Shown in pieces: positions 8,824-16,863 of a stretch of DNA of 64,000 bases. Source of the stretch: an uncultured Eubacteriales bacterium (lineage in GTDB: Bacteria; Bacillota; Clostridia; Oscillospirales; Oscillospiraceae); assembly GCA_959602365.1 (NCBI GenBank), contig CAUGSS010000010.1:1-64000 (forward strand). The letters run 5' to 3'. The notes under the pieces were generated by a model. That model did no database searches, was not told the DNA's origin, and saw only the letters and a list, made by a program, of their open reading frames with translations. Position numbers and translations under genes: made by a program. Each line of letters begins with the position of its first letter. The stretch's first letter is position 1.

Positions 8824-9006
8824 TCATGCTGCTTTTGAAACTTCAATGTCTTTCCCGTGTGCGTTTTCATCTGCATCGCATTTTTCTTTTTCTCTGTTGG
8901 CAAAAATCGGATCATGCAAAGAGTCAATGTCCAATTCCACAGCATATTTTTCAATCAGATTTGCCAGTAAAACGGCGAAGCCGTTCCACTCATCTTTCAT
9001 AGGCAT
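8824..9006 (-). CDS. small acidic protein behind the relaxase gene
   Basis: A 60-residue protein beginning MPMKDEWNGF. The ATG at 9006 has GGAGG upstream and overlaps the end of the relaxase gene by 17 bp, so it is probably translated by coupling. It has an acidic N-terminal helix and a charged tail. I do not recognise the family. Its fixed place next to mobV suggests a mobilization or element-maintenance accessory, which is inference only. Confidence 0.55.
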   Translation of the reverse strand: MPMKDEWNGFAVLLANLIEKYAVELDIDSLHDPIFANREKEKCDADENAHGKDIEVSKAA

Positions 9007-9970
9007 TAGTCCTCCATTTATCCGGGCTGTGCATGTACTCTGCAAGTACCTCTTTAGGAATTCGATCCAGAACAGCAACAGCGTCTGCGTAGTCCCGCCG
9101 CAGCTTGGCATCGGCCAGTTGCTTCAAAGTACTTTCTTTGGTTGCTTTTTCCAGGGACCGCCCCAGCTGAGCGTTCTCCTGTTTCAACTTTTTGTTCTCC
9201 ACGGTGGTTTCCGTAAAGGCCACCTGATACTTCTTCATGGTGCTGTGCATCCGCTCCACAGCCGGGATATACTGATCCAGCAGAGCTGCAATCTTGGCAG
9301 CTCTGCTTTTTGCGTTAAAGGCGCCAATACCGGCCAGCAGTTCCTCCAGCTTGGCTTTTTGCCTAGTCAGACGGGTCATCTCCTTGAACACTCTGGGCGG
9401 GATGTGGTCCCGCCCGGTTTGGCTGGCACTTTCACCACGCTCCAGGTCGGGATATTTCCGCACCATGTGTTCCCAGAATTTGTCCTGCCATTGGGTCAGC
9501 TTTTTCTTGTTTCCCACGATCTCCTTGGCGCTGAGCCTGCCATCCGCAGTCAGCGGGACAAAAGAAAGGTGCATATGGGGCGTTTTCTCGTCCATATGCA
9601 CCACGGCGGATATGATTGTTTTGGGGTCTTGATTATGCTGGAGAAAGGTCAACGCCTCTTGAAAATAGGCGCTGATCTCAGATTTCTCCTTTCCCTGAAA
9701 GAACTCCGGTGTAGCAGTTACCAGGACTTCCACAACTCGAACACTGTCTGAACGGGTACGGCAACCGGCTTCTTTGATCTGCTGCTCCGCCTCTGCACGA
9801 TATTTTCGTTCCGGCTCGATCAGATGGAAATTGTCTTTGCTCCTGCTGATGTCCACATCGGGATTGCTGGCATATTTCTCTTTGGTGCGCTCGTTGTGGG
9901 CTTCAATGTTCCCGATCTCCGGCCCTTTGTACTTGGCAAAGCGGAGAATGGCGTATTGCGGCTTGCTCAT
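8990..9970 (-). CDS. MobV-family (Pre/Mob) relaxase
   Basis: A 326-residue protein. It nicks oriT and pilots the strand during mobilization. The start MSKPQYAILRFAKYKG at 9970 follows AGGAGG. The family metal motif HMDEKTPHMH lies at about residues 125-135. The C-terminal 120 residues are a coiled-coil-like region (KKLKQENAQLGRSLEKATKE). The matching oriT-like sequence is 4.2 kb away at 14205-14227 on the same strand. A frame extending to 10039 exists but has no ribosome site. Confidence 0.93.
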   Translation of the reverse strand: MSKPQYAILRFAKYKGPEIGNIEAHNERTKEKYASNPDVDISRSKDNFHLIEPERKYRAEAEQQIKEAGCRTRSDSVRVVEVLVTATPEFFQGKEKSEISAYFQEALTFLQHNQDPKTIISAVVHMDEKTPHMHLSFVPLTADGRLSAKEIVGNKKKLTQWQDKFWEHMVRKYPDLERGESASQTGRDHIPPRVFKEMTRLTRQKAKLEELLAGIGAFNAKSRAAKIAALLDQYIPAVERMHSTMKKYQVAFTETTVENKKLKQENAQLGRSLEKATKESTLKQLADAKLRRDYADAVAVLDRIPKEVLAEYMHSPDKWRTNAYER

Positions 9971-10035
9971 AGTGTTTCCTCCTGTTTTTCGGATAGTAAA
10001 ATTTGTGTGCATTGCAGTAAAAGAGGGAACAGCGG

Positions 10036-11394
10036 TCAATCAAAGTGTACGTACGTACGCATCGTATCACCGGTAAACGCTGATATATTGTTTCCCACCA
10101 GCACCTCAATGCCCAGGAAGCCACGCACCCGTCGCCCGGCTGCATTGGTCACATTGTTGCAGTATTCCAGGTTGTAGCGGCTTTGGCAGGCGATCAGGGC
10201 CTCGCTGAAGCTGCGGGGTTTCAGGGCGGGCAGGTTGTTTTCGGTGCAGTAAAGCTGGTATACCTCATACAGTTCTTTGGAGCTGGCGGACATATCGGCT
10301 TTCAGCCGTATATATCCGTCCGAATCCAGAAAATCGAACACATTGTTGTGGTCCCGTTTGACGGCCTCCCGGTTTTCTCTGGTGCGCTCACTTTCGGTAA
10401 ACTTGAAATTGTTGGCGGCCAGCCGCTGCAATCCCTCAAAGGCCCAGAGCAGAATGCCTTCTACTTCGGTTTTCATTTTCTCTGCAAGGTCAGGATCATC
10501 CACACGGCCAGCAGGTCTTTCCTTTGTGGTCAACACCAGCTGACGGCGGTAAAATCCGTTGCTCCGGTCAAACAAAGCCTGCAAATCTCCGTTGGAGAAG
10601 GCCAGCAGCCGGGCATACATCCACCCCTGATAGCTCTGCTTGCCCTTGCGCTCCAGATCCATTTTGCCCTGGGCGGTGACAATGGATTTCACATAGTTGG
10701 TCTGGCGCAGGGCCTCCATCCGCATATCATCGTCCACACACAGGAGGATATGCTCCAAATCTGCCCGGGCAAATCGGTTCTCGGATATTTTCCCGATGCT
10801 GCCGTCCTTCATGTTGGAGCCAAACAAAGCCCCCAGTACAGCACCGATCTGGCTCTTGCCCTCGCCACCGTTGCCCTTGATGACCATCATCCGCTGGCCT
10901 TTGTTGCTGGGAATCAGACAGTAGCCGATATACTCTTGTAAAGTGGGGATGTCCTCCGGGTAGAGCAGACCATCCAGAAATTGCAGCCAGAGGACAGGTT
11001 TTGGAGCGTTAGGGTTGTAGGCAACAGGGAAGCGGTTGCGGACGATTTCAGGTTTTCCCTCCACAAACCTTCCATCCAGAAAAAGCGTCCCGTTTGCAAG
11101 ATGAATCCGATCTGGCTCCGGTGGGAAATCCTCAACCAATGCCGCCAGCTTCATCAGCTCCACAATGTTGCTGATTTTGCGGGGAATACTGCTGACCGCA
11201 CAGTATTTCAGCTCCTCGAAAATTTCTCCCCGCAGAGGCAGTTCATCGGTCACACGACCTTCGGGCGTGAAAAAAGCCCCGTTTGTGAAGAAAATCTTGT
11301 GCGTCTGCAAGAATTCCTCACAAAACAGGGCTTCGTTGATGCTTGTTCCATCAAACCAGACGGGCAACCCGTCAGGCTGTTTGTTTTTCTTCAT
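10036..11394 (-). CDS. phage/plasmid-type helicase (D5-like, SF3)
   Basis: A 452-residue protein of the P4/D5 primase-helicase type. Walker A (GNGGEGKSQ) is near residue 172 and an acidic Walker B-like LCVDDDM near 215. The C-terminal domain (about 370-452) looks like a winged helix. It overlaps the CHC2 primase gene by 23 bp, so the two were probably one split primase-helicase used to replicate the element after transfer or excision. The start follows AGGAGG. Confidence 0.85.
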   Translation of the reverse strand: MKKNKQPDGLPVWFDGTSINEALFCEEFLQTHKIFFTNGAFFTPEGRVTDELPLRGEIFEELKYCAVSSIPRKISNIVELMKLAALVEDFPPEPDRIHLANGTLFLDGRFVEGKPEIVRNRFPVAYNPNAPKPVLWLQFLDGLLYPEDIPTLQEYIGYCLIPSNKGQRMMVIKGNGGEGKSQIGAVLGALFGSNMKDGSIGKISENRFARADLEHILLCVDDDMRMEALRQTNYVKSIVTAQGKMDLERKGKQSYQGWMYARLLAFSNGDLQALFDRSNGFYRRQLVLTTKERPAGRVDDPDLAEKMKTEVEGILLWAFEGLQRLAANNFKFTESERTRENREAVKRDHNNVFDFLDSDGYIRLKADMSASSKELYEVYQLYCTENNLPALKPRSFSEALIACQSRYNLEYCNNVTNAAGRRVRGFLGIEVLVGNNISAFTGDTMRTYVHFD

Positions 11395-11992
11395 GGGTGA
11401 CTTCCTCCTTATTCAGTTTTTGCAGCCGTTCCTCTAACCGGGAAATCAGGCCATTTGTGGTCAGCTTGTCTACCATTTTCACCCGATCTTCCAGTTCGGC
11501 GGCAATGAGTAAATCTGCCAAATACTCCACATAGTCCAGCATTTGGCAGGCTTCCACAAAACGGTCATCCAGATCATCTGCGGGTGTTTTGGGGGCGTGC
11601 TGTACCTTCCAGCTTTCCAGAAGATGCAGATAATCGCACAGCACCCGCAGGCAGCGCACTTCCTGCTGTCGGTATGCTTTCAGCAGCGGCCGTTTCGGTT
11701 TGGGTAAGGCGACTGCCGCAGGGGGCTTGCTCGGATCAATTCCGAAGTCATAAGCCAGCTTTTTTGCTGCCTCGTAATTACTCAGGCCAAACAATCTTGC
11801 CACAAGGTTGACCACATCGCCAGTGGCTCCGCAGCCGAAACAGTAAAAATATTTCTCATTCAGCTTCATGCTGGGGTGCCGGTCCTTGTGGAATGGACAG
11901 CGGCACATCCCACTGTGGTTGACTTGCAGGCCGTAATATTCAGCAGCATCCCGCACCTGAACGGTTTGCTTCACCAGCTCAAAAAGCGTCAT
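11372..11992 (-). CDS. CHC2 zinc-finger DNA primase-like protein
   Basis: A 206-residue protein starting MTLFELVKQ at the ATG at 11992, with AAGGAGG 8 nt upstream. The zinc motif is CRCPFHKDRHPSMK...YCFGCGATGD (about 30-60), as in DnaG N-termini. No TOPRIM catalytic domain follows, only a helical region of about 110 residues. It can therefore bind single-stranded DNA or help priming but probably needs the adjacent helicase or a host primase. Confidence 0.85.
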   Translation of the reverse strand: MTLFELVKQTVQVRDAAEYYGLQVNHSGMCRCPFHKDRHPSMKLNEKYFYCFGCGATGDVVNLVARLFGLSNYEAAKKLAYDFGIDPSKPPAAVALPKPKRPLLKAYRQQEVRCLRVLCDYLHLLESWKVQHAPKTPADDLDDRFVEACQMLDYVEYLADLLIAAELEDRVKMVDKLTTNGLISRLEERLQKLNKEEVTHEEKQTA

Positions 11993-12053
11993 GTTCACTT
12001 CCTCCTTTCCGAATCATGATTGGATCGCATTTTCCTCATAGAACCTCTCTTTC

Positions 12054-12123
12054 TTGCGCTTCCGGCGCATCCGTTGTATAATGCTCTTGTAGTTCCGAAA
12101 GATGTAATCTAATTTTAGATTAC
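12054..12123 (+). promoter_or_regulatory. promoter and operator-like palindrome of the element's plus-strand genes
   Basis: TTGCGC (12054-12059), 17 bp, then TATAAT (12077-12082). It is followed at 12104-12123 by a perfect inverted repeat GTAATCTAA-TT-TTAGATTAC. The palindrome sits about 15-35 bp past the expected start site, which suits a repressor or an attenuating hairpin. The regulator is unknown. Confidence 0.55.
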
Positions 12124-12206
12124 TCTTTCACTAATAGGAGAAATCCGGGGTGTAAATCGGAACCCTTTTTGAACGGATACGATAATTTTTTGAAAGAGGT
12201 GAGGTC

Positions 12207-13067
12207 ATGGCGTATCTGTCTGAGGACGAGCTTCTGGATACCGAAGGTGGCTTCACCGGATGGGATGATGAAATCGGCGCTGGGTCAGCGGAAGAAACGC
12301 TGGAACAGGCGCTTGCAGAGGAACGTCTGGCGAAGCTGGAAAGTGAGCTGGAGCAGGACGAGCATCCCGTCGATTATGATGCTGAACTGGAAACCGAGGA
12401 AGAAGAAACTGCCCCGCTCAGTGAAAAGCGGCTGAAGCGGGAAATTCGGGCGGAAGCTATGCGGCGGCTGGAGGAAGCGGCCCGCACCGAACAGGATTTT
12501 CAGGTTGTCGTAGGGGAGTGGGATAAGCTGGATCGGAACCGGGAGCGCCGGGAGCGGGACCACGAAAACCTCCGTGGAGATGTGCCGCTGGAATATCAGG
12601 CGATGCCTGAACCAAAGTTAATTCCCCGCTGGATGAACAACCCGGCATACCGGCAGCTGGTGGCCGGGAACTTTCTGGACATCCTGTTTGACTGCCCCTA
12701 TGAGATGCACAACCTGACTGCCAACACCTTTGTTTCCCGCATGGTGGAGGATCTGAGCAAGGAACACAAGGAAGTGCTGTATTTTCTCTCTTTGCGGTTG
12801 TACAGCACCACTCGGCTTGCAGCTGTTCGTGGGCAGTCAGATCGCAATATCCGCAAGCTGCGGAAAACCATCCACAAGAAATTGCAACGTCAGATGTATG
12901 ACCATCTGCGTGGCAAACCGGAAAGTAGCCTGACCTTGCGGGAACGCCAGTTTTTGGAGGAATACTCGAAAATCGCAGAGGAACAGGGGAAGGACGCTGT
13001 AATCCGGCGGGAGAATAAGACCAAGCGCAGAAAAAGGAAAACCGCCCCTGATGGTAGGGACGATTGA
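12207..13067 (+). CDS. sigma-region-4-like protein of the mobile element
   Basis: A 286-residue protein with an acidic N-terminal half (1-75), a charged coiled-coil region, and a C-terminal part. In it LSKEHKEVLYFLSLRLYSTTRLAAV...SDRNIRKLRKTIHKK looks like the HTH of sigma-70 region 4. No region 2 is visible, so it is more likely a DNA-binding regulator than a full sigma factor. The start follows GAGGTGAGGTC. It pairs with the zinc-finger gene 15 bp downstream, and such pairs occur on clostridial mobilizable elements. Confidence 0.6.
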   Translation: MAYLSEDELLDTEGGFTGWDDEIGAGSAEETLEQALAEERLAKLESELEQDEHPVDYDAELETEEEETAPLSEKRLKREIRAEAMRRLEEAARTEQDFQVVVGEWDKLDRNRERRERDHENLRGDVPLEYQAMPEPKLIPRWMNNPAYRQLVAGNFLDILFDCPYEMHNLTANTFVSRMVEDLSKEHKEVLYFLSLRLYSTTRLAAVRGQSDRNIRKLRKTIHKKLQRQMYDHLRGKPESSLTLRERQFLEEYSKIAEEQGKDAVIRRENKTKRRKRKTAPDGRDD

Positions 13068-13082
13068 GCGGAAAGGGCGTGT

Positions 13083-13994
13083 ATGATGAAGAATTTATTT
13101 GAACAGTCCCGGTCCCATTGGGTGCGGTACGATCATTACGAGTTGAAAACAGCGGAAGATGGCAGGAGGTATATCACCCCTGGCAAAAACGCAAAACCGG
13201 ATGTCTACAATCCGCTGCAAGAGGCCCCGAACATTGTGCTGGATGCGCTGAATGTGGGGATGCTGATGATGGGGCGCAAGCCGGAGGCAGAGGTAGAAAA
13301 GGCGGTGATGGAATTTGTCACCCGGTACGGCCTGCTGGGGCTGATGACTGCACTTCCCACCACACCGTCCTTTATGGATTATGCGGCGGTGTATCTGCCG
13401 AAAAATCACTTCATCAAGGAAGAATCCATGGCGACAGACAAATACCTGTCCCTGTTTTACCCCTTTGACCAGCTGGACTTGGTGAAGAAGGGCATTGAAT
13501 CCACATGGAATGTGTCCAATGACAGGACGATGGTTGCCCTAACCATGACTTTCATGGACGAGCCGATGGCAAAGAACATGAGCTTCCAGCGGGAATATGC
13601 GGAACCCTATGACTGGGTTGCCCAGCAGTTCAAGGATTGGGCATTCACTCTGTCTACGTCCATCCTGTACTACAATGATTATGATTCCATCGATGAGGAA
13701 GCACGGGGGCTGTATCGCAAGGCCATGGCTGCGTTCGGCGGGATCGCTCCCAGCTACCACATTGAACTGCTGGATAAACCCACCATCTATTGGGACTTCC
13801 ATTCGCTGTTGTTGGGTATCCAGATGATGTTCAGCTTCATGCTGGTGGACGATGACCAGCCCCTGCGCCTGTGCAAGCACTGTCAGAAGGTGTTCCTGGG
13901 CAGCCGATCCAATGCAACCTTTTGCAGCCCACGGTGCAAGAACCAGTATAATGTCTATAAGAGCCGTGACAAATCCAAGGGGGAAGCAGACTAA
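13083..13994 (+). CDS. zinc-finger protein (DUF6076-like) of the mobile element
   Basis: A 303-residue protein. The body is alpha-helical with no motif I recognise. The C-terminus is a CGNR-like zinc finger, LCKHCQKVFLGSRSNATFC followed by SPRCKNQYN, at about 258-290. The family name DUF6076 is from memory and was not searched. It is probably co-transcribed with the sigma-like gene upstream. A regulatory or defence-type role is possible for such element cargo, but nothing here proves it. Confidence 0.6.
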   Translation: MMKNLFEQSRSHWVRYDHYELKTAEDGRRYITPGKNAKPDVYNPLQEAPNIVLDALNVGMLMMGRKPEAEVEKAVMEFVTRYGLLGLMTALPTTPSFMDYAAVYLPKNHFIKEESMATDKYLSLFYPFDQLDLVKKGIESTWNVSNDRTMVALTMTFMDEPMAKNMSFQREYAEPYDWVAQQFKDWAFTLSTSILYYNDYDSIDEEARGLYRKAMAAFGGIAPSYHIELLDKPTIYWDFHSLLLGIQMMFSFMLVDDDQPLRLCKHCQKVFLGSRSNATFCSPRCKNQYNVYKSRDKSKGEAD

Positions 13995-14052
13995 CGAGGG
14001 CTCTTTCGCTGCGGCGGGACGGGGGAGGATATACCTTTTCTTCCTTTTCCGA

Positions 14053-14115
14053 TCAGGCGGATTTTGCACTGTGTGCAAATGCGGATTCGTCGGTGGCCGA
14101 ACAAAATCCGCCTGA
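14053..14115. repeat. 14-bp inverted repeat near oriT
   Basis: TCAGGCGGATTTTG (14053-14066) and its exact complement CAAAATCCGCCTGA (14102-14115) flank 35 nt. That interior contains a smaller dyad GCACTGTGTGC. It lies about 90 bp from the oriT-like site in a non-coding stretch and may be a relaxosome or terminator structure. Confidence 0.6.
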
Positions 14116-14204
14116 CCTACTGCCACCGAAAAGTGTCTGTCCGCTGCCCATCTGCCCAGGTTGCAGATGCCGCAGCCAGCCCCTTCCCGGCGTCAGCCGG
14201 AAGC

Positions 14205-14227
14205 AAAGGTATAACACACTAGACTTT
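14205..14227 (-). other. oriT-like site for the MobV relaxase
   Basis: On the minus strand this reads AAAGTCTAGTGTG/TTATACCTTT. The pMV158 MobM nick region is, from memory, AAAGTATAGTGTG/TTATACTTT. The nick core TAGTGTG/TTA is identical and the flanking arms differ at two positions. The predicted nick falls between minus-strand bases opposite 14215 and 14214. It has the same orientation as mobV, 4.2 kb upstream of it. Confidence 0.75.
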
Positions 14228-14486
14228 CCTACGGAAAATCGTGTGCCAACAGGGTTGCTGCTCGCCCCTATTGGATGACCCAGAGCCAAAGGGACTTTGC
14301 CCCTCTGGACACCCCGCCTGTCCGTGCGGTGGCTATCCATCCTGTTCCGACACGATGGATGCGCTCCTGCTCGAACAGGGAAAACAGGCACAGAGATTTG
14401 CCCGAATAGCTGGCAGATTTCTGCGCCTGTTTTGTTCGGCAGTAGAGGGAAAAGGGAAACTAAAAACCATGCTGAGCAATAAATTG

Positions 14487-14528
14487 GAACCACAGATTTT
14501 CGCACCTTGATGCGAAAATCTGTGGTTC
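14487..14528. repeat. long perfect hairpin near the right end of the element
   Basis: Two 18-bp arms (14487-14504 and 14511-14528) with a CCTTGA loop. Neither side has a proper T tract. It marks the point where base composition falls sharply, so it may be a terminator insulating the element or part of its end. Confidence 0.6.
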
Positions 14529-15343
14529 TGTACTCCTGCATCTAATTAAATATTAAATTTTCTAAACTGAGGTGCCTACGTGGTTACCTACTATAGTAAG
14601 CACTGGAAACTGATCATCTATTACAAAATAGCACGGTAGAGATTTGATTTTACGACGCATTTCGTAACATCTTTGGCTACTTTGCAAATGCTATCTATCC
14701 AGCCAGTAAGCTTGCTGATTTTTAGTATCCGACTTTAATTTCAACCTGTAGAACTTATCGGAATTTATGGTTATTGTATTCTGCAAAATGGTAAAAGCCC
14801 TATTCGCGGAGGGGTGTGCTTATCGGGGTATTTGACTTAAAAATAAACTTTGTGGCAGGAACATCAGGCTATTCTAAATGACTTATGAAATGTAAATCTT
14901 GCCTCCAACTTTATGCCCTGAGGCCGGCACGCTTGTTGAAAAAACCGATTCCCATAAAATGCCGGTTTTCGATGGTGGATTGCAAGTGCAAATTTTCTTA
15001 GATAAAATGCATTGAACCACCCGTAAGAAATCGGATAAAAGTATATGCCTATCACCTTGGAAAATCTGTCATTGTCAGCAAGATCATCCTGTAGTTTCTA
15101 ATGATAGATATTGTAAAAGATCACCAGTAACAACTCTTCAACAATTCTCTTGTTGATCATATGCTTATCCACCGGCCAAAGTATCCCATCCCTGGGACAG
15201 TCATTTTGGGTGGGGCATAGCAGAACACTGCTTTTTTGACGTAAGTACGCTGTATTGGAACCAAATGGGTGCCATGCTTGTAATGCCTGTTTGCAGCCTG
15301 TATAATAATGAAAAATGAAATAAGATCTTGAATGAAAACAATA
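14529..15343. other. AT-rich non-coding stretch
   Basis: About 800 bp with stop codons in all frames and no open frame with a credible ribosome site. The longest is a 63-codon minus-strand frame with no recognisable protein. It looks like decayed DNA between the mobile element and the signalling island. I see no tRNA, transposase fragment or known RNA fold. Confidence 0.5.
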
Positions 15344-15388
15344 CTACCCGCTGCGGGTAGGGAAAGAGAACAAAATCTGTGTTATATT
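15344..15388 (+). promoter_or_regulatory. palindromic activator site and -10 of the binding-protein operon
   Basis: CTACCCGC-T-GCGGGTAG (15344-15360) is a perfect palindrome ending 22 bp before TATATT (15383-15388). There is no recognisable -35. The palindrome centre would lie near -43, the class II activator position. The same site with the same spacing lies at 23494. The TACCC/GGGTA half-sites resemble those of NarL/LuxR-family regulators. Confidence 0.65.
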
Positions 15389-15475
15389 AAAAGATAACAA
15401 TTTTTATAAAACCCTGAATAGAGAGATTGAAAAGCGTTGAGTTGAGGTATGAAAAAGCACAAGGGGGAGCAATGT

Positions 15476-16840
15476 ATGAAATATAGAAATTCCATTTTTT
15501 TGTTGACTGCAATCTTTATGCTGCTTTGTGTGGGCTGTTCAGATACGGTGAAAAAAGAAGATGCTCCGACTACCATCACTGTTTGGCATGTCTATGGTGG
15601 GCAGGCAGATTCTCCGCTCAACGATCTGATCAATCAGTTTAATCAGACGGTGGGAAAAGAGCAGCAAATCAATGTGCAGGTTACCTCTGTGTCCAATACC
15701 AACACAATTCACGAACTGGTGCTGGCATCTGCCAATGGAGAACCGGGAGCTTCGGAACTGCCGGACCTTTTCATCTCCTATCCCAAGACCGTGCTGGCGT
15801 TGCCCGATGACAGCATTCTGGTAGACTATCGGGACTACTTCAGTGAGGAAGAACTGGCCGCATTCATACCGGCTTTCGTGGACGAGGGGATGGTAAATGG
15901 TCGGCTGGTGGTCCTTCCTGTGGCGAAATCCACAGAAATTATGTTTATCAACCAAACTATTTTTGACCGCTTCTCTCAGGCAACCGGAGTGACGGTTGAA
16001 GATCTGGATACCTGGGAGGGACTTTTCGAGGTTGCAGAGATCTACGCGGCCTGGACCGATGCGCAGACACCGAGTATTGCAGGTGATGGAAAGTCTATGT
16101 TCGTCCATGACTATTACTTCAACTATTTCCAAGTAGGGGCGGAATCTCTAGGTGAGAATTTTTTCCAGGGTGATGAGCTGGCATTTGGTCCTGCATTCCA
16201 GACGGCGTGGGAACCGCTGGCACAGGCTGCACTTCAGGGAGGGGTTTGGCTCAAGGGGGGTTATGCCACAGAATCTATCCGCACTGGTGACAGCATTGTC
16301 AGCGTGGCTTCCTCCGCCAGCATCCTCTATTACAGCGATGTAGTGACCTACCCGGATAATACTTCCGAAGATATCTCCATCATCTCTCGTCCCTGTCCGG
16401 TATTTGAGAATGGAGAAAGACTGGTTATGCAGAGGGGGGCGGGCTTTTGCACGGTGCGCTCCACTCCGGAGCGGGAGCAGGCCGCTGTAACTTTCCTCAA
16501 GTGGCTGACCGAACCGGAACACAATGTGGAGTTTGTGACCAGAACGGGCTACATGCCGGTGACCTGGGATGCCTTTGAAAGCGAACTGCCAAAGGCCATC
16601 GAGGGACTGGAAAGTGCCAAATATGCTTCGCTCTATCAGGCATATCTAGACACTCAAGCAAACTATGAGTTCTATGTGCCACCGCAGCTGGAGACCTATC
16701 TGAGCCTTGAGACGGCACTGGAAGACCATGTGAGGGCTCAGCTTGCGCTGGGGCGGCAGGATTATCTGAATGCTGGAGAGACCGGGCTGGAAGAGATTAG
16801 TGCAGATCGGTATCAGGCCTTTCAGGAGATCATGGAGTGA
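15476..16840 (+). CDS. extracellular solute-binding lipoprotein (family 1)
   Basis: A 454-residue protein, counted from the ATG at 15476, which has AAGGGGGAG upstream; an in-frame ATG at 15449 has poor spacing. It has a lipoprotein signal with lipobox LLCVGC. The mature protein starts near a TITVWHVYGG strand, like sugar-type ABC binding proteins. ELPDLFISYPKTVLAL and GRLVVLPVAKSTEIMFIN are typical of the fold. No permease or ATPase genes accompany it. The next gene, 23 bp away, encodes a membrane-bound LuxR regulator, so this protein probably delivers a ligand signal rather than feeding a transporter. Confidence 0.88.
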   Translation: MKYRNSIFLLTAIFMLLCVGCSDTVKKEDAPTTITVWHVYGGQADSPLNDLINQFNQTVGKEQQINVQVTSVSNTNTIHELVLASANGEPGASELPDLFISYPKTVLALPDDSILVDYRDYFSEEELAAFIPAFVDEGMVNGRLVVLPVAKSTEIMFINQTIFDRFSQATGVTVEDLDTWEGLFEVAEIYAAWTDAQTPSIAGDGKSMFVHDYYFNYFQVGAESLGENFFQGDELAFGPAFQTAWEPLAQAALQGGVWLKGGYATESIRTGDSIVSVASSASILYYSDVVTYPDNTSEDISIISRPCPVFENGERLVMQRGAGFCTVRSTPEREQAAVTFLKWLTEPEHNVEFVTRTGYMPVTWDAFESELPKAIEGLESAKYASLYQAYLDTQANYEFYVPPQLETYLSLETALEDHVRAQLALGRQDYLNAGETGLEEISADRYQAFQEIME

Positions 16841-16863
16841 TACACGGGGGAGGAGGAAAGGCT

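Larger units (their letters stand above)
7010..14528. mobile_element. integrative mobilizable element (serine recombinase, MobV, primase-helicase, oriT)
   Basis: The span covers a large serine recombinase, a MobV relaxase, a D5-like helicase, a CHC2 primase, a sigma-like protein, a zinc-finger protein and a MobV-type oriT. No type IV secretion genes are present, so it would need a helper element for transfer. The boundaries are estimates. The left end is placed near the recombinase stop and the right end near the long inverted repeat at 14487-14528. No att direct repeat could be assigned by eye; large serine recombinases often leave only 2-3 bp of identity. Confidence 0.7.

Noticed and set aside
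10047..10058. GTACGTACGTAC palindrome near mobV as the oriT
   Set aside because: It is a simple repeat inside the end of the helicase gene, and a much closer match to the known MobV nick region exists at 14205-14227.
14864..15055. 63-codon minus-strand frame in the AT-rich gap
   Set aside because: It has no ribosome site and no recognisable protein, and the region looks decayed.
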